This document shows positions 46,909 through 59,100 of a stretch of 64,000 nucleotides of DNA, piece after piece (position 1 is the stretch's first letter; the number at the start of each line of letters is the position of its first letter). The position numbers and the translations under genes were made by a program. The notes beneath the pieces were generated by a model that saw only the letters and a list, made by a program, of their open reading frames with translations, made no database searches and was not told the origin of the DNA. Source of the stretch: Nematostella vectensis (lineage: Eukaryota; Cnidaria; Anthozoa; Actiniaria; Edwardsiidae); assembly GCF_932526225.1 (NCBI RefSeq), contig NC_064047.1, positions 7,749,501 through 7,813,500 of the forward strand. The letters are read 5' to 3'.

Positions 46909-47689
46909 TGCTTATTACTGCCATGAATAAATTCAGGACGTCTGTCCGTCTGTCCGGTCGACCGACCGTGTGCAGGGGCGGGTCTAGCTTTTCGCTTAAG
47001 CTTAAGGGGGGTTTGGCTCAATGACAAAGGGAGGAGGGGGTAATTTTGTTGTTGTTACATATTGCTTTCTTGTTGTATTTATTCTTCTGGTTCACGATCA
47101 CGACAATTGGGCTTTTTGTATTTATTTGTAAATCAGAATCATCCAATCACACAATCCTTGCAGGTTCACTTTTAGCGAAACAAAAAATCTCGATCCAAGT
47201 TCGCTAAATTTGGTTCTCAACTTTTTCTAGTAAATGTATTTTTTTTCTATTTTTTCTTCGATGCTGGTTCTCAATTTGGTTCTCAACTTTTTCTAGTAAA
47301 TGTATTTTTTTTCTATTTTTTCTTCGATGCTATTTTTCTTCGTTTCTTTCCTTCTTTTATTTTTTTTCTTTTCTCTTCGTTGTTCCTTTTTCAGAAGAGA
47401 ATTTCATTTGAAAAGCATGCTAAAGAAAAGAAGAAGGGAACACAACAACACAGACAGAAAATACACACACAAAGAAAAAAACAAGCAAAACAAAAACAGT
47501 CTTATGCAAAAACAACAACTTAGATTTGAGTTTTACAATCCTTTCAACCATGCATTATTTATTGCTGACCTTTTTTTTGTTACAGCACTTTGCAGCTTAA
47601 GGGTGTGGGCAGCTTGTTTTTCAAGCGTGTATATCCCTTTTAGTTTACTGAGAAAGATTTGGAAAACAACTGTTTTTTGGCCAAGGAAC
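46909..47689. other. Intergenic with a 66-bp tandem pair
   Basis: A segment TTGGTTCTCAACTTTTTCTA onward is repeated at about 47210 and 47276. The rest is T-rich or A-rich low-complexity sequence. No gene seen. Confidence 0.5.
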
Positions 47690-48640
47690 ATTGGGTATAT
47701 ATAGTATTTTGCAACAGTCAGTGCACAATTGAGAAGGATGCTGTACCTAGAATGTTCAAAAAGACCATACAAGGATACAAGACTGAAAAGAGATCTAATT
47801 CTAAAGTTTCGTGGGTCTCATTTTCCCACCATGTAATAAAATGTTGCCAGAAAGGCACGACCAAAATAGGTGTAAGGTATGTCTCTCTCCACAGTTTGGG
47901 CAACCAGGGTGAACTTTAATATTGGCACGAAACAAGGAACTGTTTGTTGGTAAAATATTGTGATTAATTTTGAATTGAAACAAAGTCAATTTTATGCTTT
48001 TAGTGCATTTAAAAGGTAGACTGTACAGCAGTTGGACCGGAGAAGCGCTAAGGTCTCCCTTATGAAATAGGACTTCGGGCGTAGGTAGGCGACAATGGTA
48101 GCTCGGATCTGTCTTGTTGTGATTTTGTCGTAGTCTGAGAACATTTTGGAGGGTCTAAATTGGCAAGGCAATTGGGTTGATATTTCGTTAATATCTTTTT
48201 ACCAGACGTAATTGCATTTGTTAAACTTGCATACCGAAGGAATTGCGAAGTTTGTTTTATCAAGTCAAAGGACAGCACTTTTTTATCATCCCCAAAAGGT
48301 CATTGAAACACTTTACTCCCTTCCTGAGCCAGTCTTTGTATAATATTGGTTTGCCATCTACTTTTATGAATTGATTATTCCAAATGATCATTTCTTCCCC
48401 GCAGGGGGACGAGTATTCTTTCATCTATTTTCCCTTAATTTCTTGCAAGTAACTTAATATTTTCTGATAAAAAAGTGGTAATCCTGAGAATTTAAGGTAT
48501 TTTATATCAAAATTGCAGCAAAATAGTAATGTACCTCCGTGTGGTTCAAGACTGCGTAGGGGAGTTGTTTTCCAAGCTGCCCGGTTCTTGGCAAACAAAC
48601 GCGGGCGCAAATTACTGTTTTCCAGATAAAAGTATTAACA
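47690..48640 (-). pseudogene. LINE ORF2 C-terminal relic
   Basis: Minus-strand fragments in several frames follow the order of a non-LTR retrotransposon ORF2 end: NRAAWKTTPLRSLEPHGG (about 48585-48530), ASLTNAITSGKKILTKYQP (about 48230-48175), then FKINHNILPTNSSLFRANIK and HPGCPNCGERHTL (about 47975-47880), where the CPxC-type Cys/His motif precedes FWSC. Frameshifts and stops make it inactive. A different lineage from the relic at 17880. Confidence 0.75.
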
Positions 48641-48662
48641 TTGTCTCTGTAAGTCATTTTTG

Positions 48663-48820
48663 GTTGACACGCGTGTCAACAAAAGCTCTCCATCTTGAAT
48701 GATGGAGAGCTTCAAATGTTCTGCTATTATCCTCGGGGACCCAGGGCGTGGCGAAGATCGGGCACACAGGAAGCGCTCCCTGTGTCCCCAATCTCCGCGA
48801 CGCCCTGGGTCCCGGAGGAT
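48663..48820. repeat. Cluster of three palindromes
   Basis: GTTGACACGCGTGTCAAC (48663-48680) is an 18-bp perfect palindrome; GCTCTCCATC...GATGGAGAGC (48685-48710) is a short hairpin; 48730-48820 is an about 90-bp GC-rich hairpin with arms containing GACCCAGGGCGT and its inverted copy ACGCCCTGGGTC. No coding capacity. Possibly a small MITE plus flanking palindromes. Confidence 0.8.
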
Positions 48821-49256
48821 GCTCAGCTAGCGATCAAAAGGTGGAGTTTCATTATCTTGGGGTACAAGAGGAAGCATCCCAGGGGGGAAATTAGAGGCGA
48901 TCCCTTTTGAGAACTGAGGGTTCGTTACTTAAAACCTGGGGACTATGATGAGTATGATCCAAGAATACTATAAGCAAGGGCACAAAAAGAATCTGTTCCG
49001 CAAAATATCGGTTTCGCAGCATGTTTTCTTGCTGGCTGGGAAGATGTTACACCCCTCGGTTGCTGGGGAAAAATCATCCCGAATGGTTCTGCTGTCATAT
49101 TTGTGGAGTCGAACTAGTTGTGCTGGGAATTTTTTTGTGGGGCACTGGACCGTTTGCTTGAAAAAAAAAATAGTCCCGACCGGTTATACGGGCAATTATT
49201 ATTAGTGTTCCTAAATGCCTAACCACTGACGGCTCAGAAAAAAAAAAGCCTAACCA

Positions 49257-49466
<210 letters not shown>

Positions 49467-50137
49467 AAACAGAAGAATGGTATAATTAGAAAAAACTACA
49501 GATAAGCTGTACAATAACTAAGTGGTCTGCGAAGGTGTGGTTAAATCAGGGAAATGAATGAACACATTAAAATGGTATGTTTTCATATTGCGTTTAACGC
49601 CTCTGTGAAAACAGAGTAGTTTAACTGGCGTCTAGCGTAGGCCCTTCCTCGGAGTAAAAGCGAAATGAGGGACAAAATGTGCATTTCTTTAGGGGAGGTT
49701 GAGACGGTGCTTTTTTCTGGTAAAAATTGTTTTTGTGTTTTTGTATCGCGGTTAGAATTCACAGGATTCAAAGCAGAATGTAACGATATAAGCAAGTTAC
49801 AGGGCCTGGTCAAAATATAGAAAACTTCTTTAACTCTACTGTGTTGTTATAACTTGGAGGCGTTTAAAATTCGTCTTTCTTTTCGAATAACAGCGTCTGT
49901 GAGAGAGGTTGGCCAAATTGCGAAAAAGATGCACAGCGCAAAAAGCGGTCGCCGTGAAATTTTCACTAGCGAAGTTACTGTAATCCCGAGTGAGACAAAT
50001 GTGGAGCGTTTTTATTATCTAGTCTTGAATTATTAATTTTCCACCCTGCAGTTCCTCAGGTTTCTGGTTGCTCGTAGACATTTTATTTCGACAAAGGGGG
50101 ACGTGAAACCACAGCAAGAGACGCAGCACGACGTCAT
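49467..50137. other. Intergenic, no gene seen
   Basis: A 60-codon plus frame (49854-50036) has no recognisable features; I do not call it. Confidence 0.4.
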
Positions 50138-50301
50138 CAGGCCCGTAGCCAGGGGCAGGGGGGGGGGGCAGGGAACCACCCCACACGACTTGAAGGTCCG
50201 CGCTGATGAAGGAAACTTGAGTACCACGGGCTGAGTCCACTAAATGGGTGAACGAACCCCCCCCCCCCCCCCCCCCGCTCAAAATCGTGCCTACGTGCCT
50301 G
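50138..50301. mobile_element. 164-bp MITE with C/G tracts
   Basis: CAGGCCCGTAGCCAGGGGC at the left; right end TGCCTACGTGCCTG, inverted and imperfect. A G-run at 50159-50168 and a C-run at 50259-50277 lie inside the ends. Confidence 0.65.
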
Positions 50302-50984
50302 GTCAAGTAGCTGCCGTATTTAAAGGCCGCCATTTTTACCTTAGCAAAATACACTCTTGTTTTTATAAGAACGTCTAAGTTTCAGTTGAGGCTGAACCGT
50401 TCTTATTTTTGGGACATTTTAAGGCTGAATATGTTCTTAACGATATTTTTTAAAGTTTAGTGTATGTAAGATTATAATACCCAATCAATTATTAGGAAGA
50501 GAATTACACTAATGATCAATGGCAATAATAAGGTTATTACTATATGATTCTGCATTTTAGAACGCAGCAGGAAAAAAAAACAATTTTTTGCTATCTGAGC
50601 CTCGGTATGTTCTTTTGTTCTTGTAATTTGGTGAAATCTTAGGCAGGACGTTCTTAAAAAAAGGTTCTTATAAAAAAGTGTACAAAAGTGTAAAAACGTA
50701 TCCATGTCCATCGGCTGATAAGGAAAATAATTGCAATATTTCCGATTGTTTTCATCAAATGTTGGGTAAAACTTTGATTTTAGGTGGTTATTTCTATTCT
50801 AGGGGGTATTTGGCATACTTTGTCGTATTTGTCTTTAAAATTACTGCAGACAGTCTTTCTAGCCTCATAGACAAGCCTTCTCCCATGCATTCGCACCAGG
50901 TTTCCTTCTCCTCCGAAATAACCGTGAGGCAGCGTGATGTCCTGGACGAACCCCCACCCCTCCCCTCCCTCCCCCCGCTCACTT

Positions 50985-51560
50985 CATTGTCATTGTCATT
51001 TTTTTGGGGGTGGGGGGGTGGGGTGGGGGGTGGGGTGGGGGGGTGGGGTGGGGCTGGGTTAGGTTTTAGTATGACTCAAAAAAGTCAGAACTTTTTCAGC
51101 TGGACCTTTGGAACTAGAACTGGCTGGACCTGGAATTCGCGGCTGGAACTCATCATCAGAAAGAGTAGCTTTGTTAATGGAAGTCTAGCCGGCGTAAGGG
51201 AAGACGGAGACGAGGCTAGGGAGGCTAGTGGGATACAGCTAATTCCAAATATATTAATCATGCGTGATAAGGGGTGGCTTACCAGCTTACGGTCTTTTGG
51301 TCCTAAATAGCGCCCTCTGTTAAATATACAACATTAAATTAAAACTAAAAACGGAAATACTAGTTCCACGGAGGGGGATGGGGGGGGGGGGGGGGGGCTC
51401 ACATAGTCGTGTTTGGTTGATAAAGGTATTTAAAAACAGCGGTACTTCTATTGAGTCTTTTGGTCCTGAATAGTGCCCTCTGTTAAATATACAACATTAA
51501 ATTAAAACTAGAAACGGAAATACTAGTTCCATAGAGGGGGATGGGGGGGGGGGGAAGGGG
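50985..51560. repeat. G-rich tracts and 168-bp direct duplication
   Basis: 51005-51056 is a (GGGGTGGGG)-type tract with strong G-quadruplex potential, opposite a C-rich stretch at 50951-50978. Segments about 51292-51395 and 51460-51555 are direct repeats (CGCCCTCTGTTAAATATACA onward), each ending in a GGGGGATGGGGG tract. Confidence 0.8.
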
Positions 51561-51592
51561 AATTGGACACTCTATAGATGTTAGTCTTAGAT

Positions 51593-51770
51593 ACAGTGGT
51601 ACCCTTTATTAGGTGGTCACCTTAGGGACCGTGCCAAATGACCGCTTTGTGGAGGTTGTTCTTTTGGTAAAGGTGTATAGATACAGTGGTGCCTCTATTA
51701 AGTGACCACCCTTGGGACTGTGCCATGTGGCCGCTTTATGGAGGTTGTACTTTTGATAAAGGTATTCAGC
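51593..51770. repeat. Tandem pair of CAGTGGTACC-type element ends
   Basis: ATACAGTGGTACCCTTTATT and ATACAGTGGTGCCTCTATTA start two similar segments of about 88 bp, each continuing through GGGAC.GTGCCA and GGAGGTTGT.CTTTTG. CAGTGG ends resemble Tigger/pogo termini. No matching inverted right end found. Confidence 0.55.
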
Positions 51771-52468
51771 CTCTTTTAAAGGTCGGATCTTGAAAAGTTA
51801 TTTTTAATTAAGTTGGTACGGCCTTAAGAAGTCTCAAAAGAAAAGCAATGACTGAAAAGACGCTATAACCTTATGATAAAAGCCGCGCTTTAGTCACATT
51901 AGTTGTTTGTGTCCTCCTTTCAAGAAAAAAATCTATAGGCAGCCTACAGTTATGTCAATTTTTATTATCATCATATTGGTTTTTTCCTTTTTTCATATAT
52001 TTGAATTAAAAAATAACAGGAAATATAAGGAAAGCCACGGATGAATAATGAATCTGCCACCTTTCTTGAAACCCTTGCTTCGCCCCCCCCCCCCCCCCCC
52101 CTTTTGGAACCCTGTCTGCACAATAAAAGCGTAAAAGCGATTTTTGACATTTGACATGCTTATGAGATATCAAAAGTGGTATACTCCGCCAATCGACTAA
52201 AAAGTAAAGTAAATAAATCTATAGATCTATAGTTTTAGAATCGTTCACTTTGTTTTTTTAGTACTAACTAATACTATTCGTGTTCGGTTCTAAGAGAAGT
52301 GCATTTCTCATTATCCAAACGATAAGAGCGGGTGCCTGGCGTACACTATATTGGTTCACCTCTGGAATCCAGTGTTCTGTCGATTGTGTTCCTTGCTTAA
52401 ATATACTCGTCAAACTGAGGGTTCTTGACATACAGGGTTAGCATTACATCATAATCCAGCATCCCTTA
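51771..52468. other. Intergenic, no gene seen
   Basis: AT-rich with a poly-C run at 52083-52100. It should hold the 3' flank of the minus-strand ORF that ends at 52469. Confidence 0.4.
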
Positions 52469-52984
52469 TTACGTCAGAATCCCGAGTCCCGCGAGACAGG
52501 GATCTGAGTGGTAGTGTTTCAGCATCGAGCTACGATCAATCACCGATGAGATATTGACGTTGCTGAACGATCTCCGAGTTCCGAAGACGCTGAGCGCCGC
52601 TTCCTGGTACTTGAGTTCGCTTCGTCTTTCCTCCTTTAGCTCTTTTGCATAGGAGAACAACAGCTCGGGCGTTAAAAGACTCATTGACGATGATTTCAAT
52701 GAATTCATTTTAATCTTCTCCACCGATGAACAACCAGCATCGCTTTGGGCCGGCTCGATCACGACCAGTTGAATCGGCGAGCTCTCGGACAGCTTTGCCG
52801 CTTCGTTCATTTTGGACGAATATTCGTCAATGACGAAAATATAATTTATTTGGGAGAAGTTCCCATCGCATTTGTCTCTGTGGTCTTGCCACTCACCACT
52901 GAGTTTTTGGAGAGCCGAATGTGCCCTTTTATGCTCTAAACCAAAACAAAACGAGCGTTGAGCCAATTTCCGAATACTATTCAC
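52469..52984 (-). CDS. Hypothetical 171-aa intronless protein
   Basis: Complete single-exon frame with mixed, non-repetitive composition. The N-terminal part is basic with Cys/His (RSFCFGLEHKRAHSALQKL); residues about 44-52 form a short hydrophobic patch (INYIFVIDE); the C-terminal third is rich in Ser, Glu and Lys (ELLFSYAKELKEERRSELKY), probably an amphipathic helix or coiled coil. No signal peptide and no known domain recognised. Of the unassigned frames here it has the best coding look. It could be a lineage-specific gene or the remains of a mobile-element protein. Confidence 0.55.
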   Translation of the reverse strand: MNSIRKLAQRSFCFGLEHKRAHSALQKLSGEWQDHRDKCDGNFSQINYIFVIDEYSSKMNEAAKLSESSPIQLVVIEPAQSDAGCSSVEKIKMNSLKSSSMSLLTPELLFSYAKELKEERRSELKYQEAALSVFGTRRSFSNVNISSVIDRSSMLKHYHSDPCLAGLGILT

Positions 52985-53577
52985 GTCATCGGTTTATGAC
53001 GACAATTTCACGAGCATTCCCGATGGAAATACGAAAGACTCCGAGATCTCGCGAATGTGATTGGAGGCAAACATGTCTCTTACGTCAAAGCTCGCCCCTT
53101 TATCGGTTGGTTTCCGGAAGCCTTTTGAATATTTAGAGGTATTTACCGTCAGACACAGGTAATCGAAAAACGCAATTTATCATAGAAAAAATACTCTGTG
53201 CGCAATCAAATAACAGAAATCGATGATAATTTTGTGTCAGAACTACTTGCATAACAGTAAATAACTCCATAAACACTTGTCTTGACATTTTCTGAAATTT
53301 AATGCGAATTCAAAATCAAAAGTGTATCATTCTAGTATTTTTCACATGATTTTCATCATACTGTTAAATGGATTTTATCTTTAAAGCCCTCACTCAGGCC
53401 CTCACTTCTCAAGCTAATATCATTGTTATTGCGATAGTGATTACACATTAAAATCAGCAAATAATTATCTACCCTTAGCCCTTCTCATGACGACACTCTA
53501 CTTTAAATATTTCCATGATGCAATGTTTGTTACCTGCAAAATAATAAAATAATCTTTCCTAAGAGAGCATAGATATG
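52985..53577. other. Intergenic, no gene seen
   Basis: 5' flank of the minus-strand 171-aa ORF plus AT-rich sequence. Nothing recognised. Confidence 0.4.
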
Positions 53578-54050
53578 TTCTTTTCGTGTGCCTTTCTATT
53601 CTATTTGCATGTATTTGCATCAAGAATGGCTAATGAAAAGAACAGTATACTAGGCCTTATTGTCATAGGTAGCTGTTTTCATAGTATTCACTGTTGCGTT
53701 TCAGCAGGTAGTCTGCTTAGCAGCCTCAGATGGCGAGCCGTGCGTTACACTAAGAGGCGTGCGTGACACTAAGAGGCGTGCGTGACACTCAAAGCGGCTG
53801 AGTATGAATGCCGTTCTTTTCGTGTGCCTTTTATAGCCTTTCCATCTTTTGTATGTATTTGCATCAAGTATGAATGGTCCATGAAAAGAACGGTATACTA
53901 GGCCTAATTGTCATAGGTAGCTGTTTTCACAGTTTTCACTCTCGCGTTTCAGCATGTAGTCTGCTTAGCAGCCGCAGATGGCGAGGCGTGCGTGACACTT
54001 AGAGGCGTGCGTGACACTAACAGCGGCTGCTAAACAGACTAGCCTAGAGG
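53578..54050. repeat. Direct duplication, about 237-bp spacing
   Basis: TTCTTTTCGTGTGCCTTT onward occurs at 53578 and 53815. Both copies contain GTCATAGGTAGCTGTTTTCA and short GAGGCGTGCGTGACACT iterations. The second copy ends with a local inverted repeat, TAGTCTGCTTAGCAGCCGC paired with GCGGCTGCTAAACAGACTA. Confidence 0.85.
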
Positions 54051-54494
54051 CGGTACAGGTGAATTTTTGATGTCCCTGTGCAGACGATCGTGTTCGTCCG
54101 CATGTGCCCCAACTCGGCAGTCATTAGCCTCGATTATCAGCAAGTTATTGTGATTTTACGCATAACAATCAATAGCTGACGTTTCCCTAAACTGCTTTTA
54201 AAATGGTCTAAAAGAGCCTCAGGCGCGAGCACATGGGAATCCTGTGATAATCTTAAACGTTAGGATCCAGGCTTCTTTTTTCAATATGACGGCCAATATC
54301 CGGAATTCCGCAAGCCCTCATGGGAATCCGGAGAGCATTCATGCCATAATGAAGACTGATCAAAAGTTGCAGATAACATGCATTCATTTTCATCGGCTAA
54401 TTCAAGCGCGTAACTGAGATACTTTCAACTAAATATTATCATTCAAGTATCGGACTACAATTGTGATTGGTTATTTTAAATCAGCAGCGGATAC

Positions 54495-55158
54495 CTCAGG
54501 CTAATTTTAAAAGGCTTGACTATGGGCTTATACGCGGAACAAAATGATTTTTATGAATATTTCGCGAAGTAAACATGGTATAGCAATAAAGCTTGGTATA
54601 GTGGTAGATCGTGGTAACTTACAACAGTTGGAATTGTTGTTGCCATGGAAACGCGCTTAATTGAATAAATTTAAATTTTAATAAGCTAGAATCGTTTTAG
54701 TAAAAATGGGGAACATTTAAGCAAAACAATTTGGAAATCTTAAGCCATTTATTTGTTATTGACATTACACAGATATGAAATAGCCTTCGAAATTAAAATT
54801 AAAATTTTAGTGAGATAAATATTTTTTATGTTACCGTTGTCATGGTTACGGGGTCGATGGACCAGACGCAAAGGCTATTTATTATGGGGCTTTTGACTAC
54901 GAAAAATATATGTGTTTAGAACACCAATTTACATTGCATAAGTGTTCCCCATTTTCGTGTAAAGTTTTTAGCTAATTAATATGCAAATATATGCACATTT
55001 GCTGCTTCCATGGCAACAGACTGGGCATATCATGTTTTTCTCCTATGGTTAATCACCATGCCAAATTTGGTTGTTGTAGGTTATCGCAGTCTTGTATTTT
55101 CTAAAAACGCTTAGATATCCGCGTATAAGCCCATAGTCAAGCCTTAATTGGCCTGAGT
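54495..55158. mobile_element. About 664-bp DNA element with inverted ends
   Basis: Left CTCAGGCTAATTTTAAAAGG then CTTGACTATGGGCTTATACG; right end carries the inverted GCGTATAAGCCCATAGTCAA then GCCTTAATTGGCCTGAG. Inverted repeats of about 40 bp with a small indel. No coding capacity. Confidence 0.8.
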
Positions 55159-55159
55159 A

Positions 55160-55390
55160 CAGGGGGTGGATATCTACTCCCCCCCCTTTTTGAGTAAAAA
55201 AAAATTTGAAAGTCACTTTTTTTGAAGAAAATAAATGTCTGAGGGACGGGAGGTACTGTCCATTTTTCTTCGCCTGGCTTGACTTTGCTGACGCGTTATG
55301 TAGTGACCTACCAAGAACCACTAGATCAGTTATAAGCCGTCTATCCGGCCATTGTCCACCCCCCATTTTGAAATCCTGGATCCGCCCCTG
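55160..55390. mobile_element. 231-bp MITE (CAGGGGCGGATCC family)
   Basis: Left CAGGGGGTGGATATCT, right inverted as CAGGGGCGGATCCAGG. Starts one base after the preceding element ends. The minus-strand frame through it (GRIQDFKMGGG...) is the familiar translation of such repeat ends and not a gene. Confidence 0.75.
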
Positions 55391-56180
55391 TGAAGTTCCT
55401 TGCAAAGAGACTGTTGTATCTATTTTCAAATGTTAACGTTAACGTATGAGTAGCTGATTGACATTCTTTAACACTATGAAAACACTACAATTACTAATAG
55501 TACAAATCTTTATTGAAATAAATCACTTATCTAACATCATAGCATATATTTTTTTTAATTTTAGACAACAATTTTTGTTATTCAATTTAGCAATTTGAAA
55601 ATGTTTATATAAAAGCTTTTTTGTAAATATATTGACGATATAAAACTATCATCTTTTGGTACTTGTTCAAGTCTTCTAAAAAGTATAATGGCTTGCCATA
55701 AATATACTTTATCTTTACTTTACAATTTTCCCTTTTTTCATATTTCTAGTCAGAGTCGCCTTTACGTTATTTAACAATACTCTTCAATTTAAACTTCTTC
55801 CTGAACATTCAAATCAACTTGTCACAGGAGGGCAGATTTTAATCTAAAAAAATCATTTCGTGTCATAATCACAAGAAGACCGGCTCAAGAAATAAATCCT
55901 CACTATTTTGCCCAATCCCTGCCCTGTGAGCCTGTGAGTACACCATTCAATACGCCCTAGATCTCCAAAGACAATAGAAATAGTACGTTGAGTAGCAAAA
56001 AAAGGTCATGCATGCATATAAGTCAAATCAAGCAATATTTACAAACATCGTTCACAAGACACACCCAAAAAAACTCCATCATGTTATATGATCCTTTCAA
56101 GCTAGCAGAGGCCTCTGTTCTTTCGCTGGGCTACAAGGAAAAGAGGTCTTTGCTAGCAGTAAAATATAATCCGTTCCCAA
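55391..56180. other. Intergenic, 3' flank of the SLCO gene
   Basis: AT-rich sequence downstream of the transporter stop codon on the minus strand. No additional gene recognised. Confidence 0.45.
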
Positions 56181-59100
56181 TCAGTTTGATGTTGGAAATT
56201 CTTCTTGCTTCTCGCTGGAAACACTACCCTCACATTTCTCGCTCGTCGTCATTGACGTGAGGGGGATTGTCTCCCCGTCTTTAAAATCCTCTGTGGACCG
56301 TGTCACTGTCGTCATTAATGTGTGTTGTGTGGGGGGAGCCTTATACAGCTTCCAGGATAGGAAAAAGAAGAACGCGCCGCACGCTAAAATATAGAAACAG
56401 TATCATTAAACCAGGCCAAGTATATACCTCGCGTTGGACATCAGATAAACATTTTGACGTCTGAATTAGCACGGCGCTGAGCACGGCTGTGCTGGTTCTG
56501 CTAGACGTAAAAGGGACGGCCACGATTCAAACGGCGAGCTTTTGTTGCGCCAAATCAAATGAATTTTTTTTGTGATTCGTGCAATACAACCGAATCGTTG
56601 TTCCGCGACCGCCGAGAATTCAAATCAATTTCTCGTCTGGGAATAGCTCGTAGTCAATCATTCCACCGTGACCAATCATTCTCCTTGCTGTGTGCAGTAA
56701 AATGGTTTATGAAGCGACAGTGAAAACATGAAAGCCATGGATTGGCTTAAACAGTTGATTGACGACGCGCTATTCCAAAACGACACATGGGTTTTGGATT
56801 CGCCAAGGTCGCGCAACGCTGACATCTTCGAATCTTCGCATATGATGAGTTGGGGCGTGCTACATCTGAACCAACGTTGAAACCAAGCATTTGGTTCGCC
56901 ACAAATAGTGGTCCGCATAGGGAGGTGGCGGTTATACAAAATACCTGATGCTATGGTAGAGGTGGTCTGTAACCAGGTGTCAAGTGCATTCATCTCGTAA
57001 TACAAACAGCTCCCCCTTCCCTCGCAGCTATCTTCCCATAGCACGCAGTGTCTGTCGAAGAACGCCCCAAATATCAGGGGAGCGGGAAGAAAGGCGAACA
57101 GTTTTAGGAAGACCACTTGGAAGCCCAAGGCGTACGCGCGCTGGTTCTCCGGAACACATCTAAAAGGGTCAAATTATGTTTATTTGTATGATAAAAAAAA
57201 CCTACAAACACGCAGTAGAATAGCGAAATTGAGGAATCAGGCGCAAAAAAGAGGAAACATCAGCGAAACTACTCCGCTTTCACAGAGGCGAAAAACATTC
57301 CGAACCCTGTGTTGGTATATTTATTTTTTATATGTTTGTTGGTCGCAGATGTTTCAATGTTCATCCCTTAGAAACAGTTTGGCAAAATTTGCTAATGCTT
57401 GTTTGTATTTGGCATAGTTCCACAATATCTAAAACGCTTCTCTCAGCGAGAGTATACTGGTGTGTAGATGCAACGCAATGCGGTCCTCACCTAATAAGCA
57501 CCGTTCTCACTGGAGTAAGAGCAACACCGAAGATAAATATGGTGACGAAAAGTCTGTAATTCGAGACTGGACTAGTGTGTGAATGTAATGAAAGGTGGCC
57601 CTCACCTTATAAGCACCGTTCTCACTGGAGTAAGAGCTACACCGAAGATAAGTATGGTGACGCCCAAACTTATGACAAAGAGATAAAAATTTTTGCACTT
57701 CCTGTCACAATATCCCTCCTTTGCCATTGGCGTGCCACTTGGTAGAGCACTAGGGCCAGTTGAGACACAGCTACAGTTAGTAAATGTCTGGAATATAGAA
57801 AGTAAAAAAAAAAACACGATGAAGCGACTATTAAATTTTTAATGAGTAAGTGAGACACATGTGCGTTTTACCCACAAATTTACTTTCCACCATATATATA
57901 TATATATAGAGAGAGAGAGAGCGGCGGGATATACCGACCTAAAGTGCTCAACAAGAAAATCCCCCAGCCACGTCAAAAATTTAATGGTCAACCATTTAAA
58001 GTCCCCATACCTGTCTGTCTAGTTTAGTATGATCACTTTTCTAAGTCTCCATACCTGTGTTTCTAGCTTAGTATGATCACTTTTCTAAGTCTCCATACCT
58101 GTGTGTCTAGCTCAGTATGATTTCTTTTCTAAGTCTCCATACCTGTGTGTCTAGCTTAGTACGATCACTTTTCTAAGTCTCCATACCTGTGTGTCTAGCT
58201 TAATATGCTCTCTTTTCTAAGTCTCCATACCTGTGTGTCTAGCTTAGTACGATCACTTTTCTAAGTCTCCATACCTGTGTGTCTAGCTTAGTACGATCAC
58301 TTTTCTAAGTCTCCCTACCTGTGTGTCTAGCTTAGTATGATTTCTTTTCTAAGTCTCCATACCTGTGTGTCTAGCTTAGTACGATCACTTTTCTAAGTCT
58401 CCATACCTTGTATCTAGCTTAGTATGATCTCTTTTCTAAGTCTCCATACCTGTGTATCTAGCTTAGTATGATCACTTTTCTAAGTCTCCTACCTGTGTGT
58501 CTTGCTTAGTATGATCACTTTTCTAAGTCTCCATACCTGTGTGTCTAGCTTAGTATGATCACTTTTCTAAGTCTCCATACCTGTGTGTCTAGCTTAGTAT
58601 GATCACTTTTCTAAGTCTCCATACCTTGTATCTAGCTTAGTATGATCTCTTTTCTAAGTCTCCATACCTTGTATCTAGCTTAGTATGATCTCTTTTCTAA
58701 GTCTCCATACCTGTGTGTCTAGCTTAGTATGATCACTTTTCTAAGTCTCCATACCTGTGTTTCTAGCTTAGTATAATCTCTTTTCTAAGTCTCCCTACCT
58801 GTGTGTCTAGCTTAGTACGATCACTTTTCTAAGTCTCCATACCTGTGTGTCTAGCTTAGTATGATCACTTTTCTAAGTCTCCCTACCTGTGTCTAGCTTA
58901 GTATGATCACTTTTCTAAGTCTCCCTACCTGTGTGTCTAGCTTAGTATGATCACTATTCTAAGTCTCCATACCTGTGTTTCTAGCTTAGTATGATCACTT
59001 TTCTAAGTCTCCCTAACTGTGTGTCTAGCTTAGTACTATCACTTTTCTAAGTCTCCCTACCTGTGTGTCTAGCTTAGTACGATCACTTTTCTAAGTCTCC

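Noticed and set aside
55049-55429. 126-aa minus-strand frame
   Set aside because: Crosses two MITEs; the GRIQDFKMGG stretch is the translation of a CAGGGGCGGATCC-type terminal repeat.
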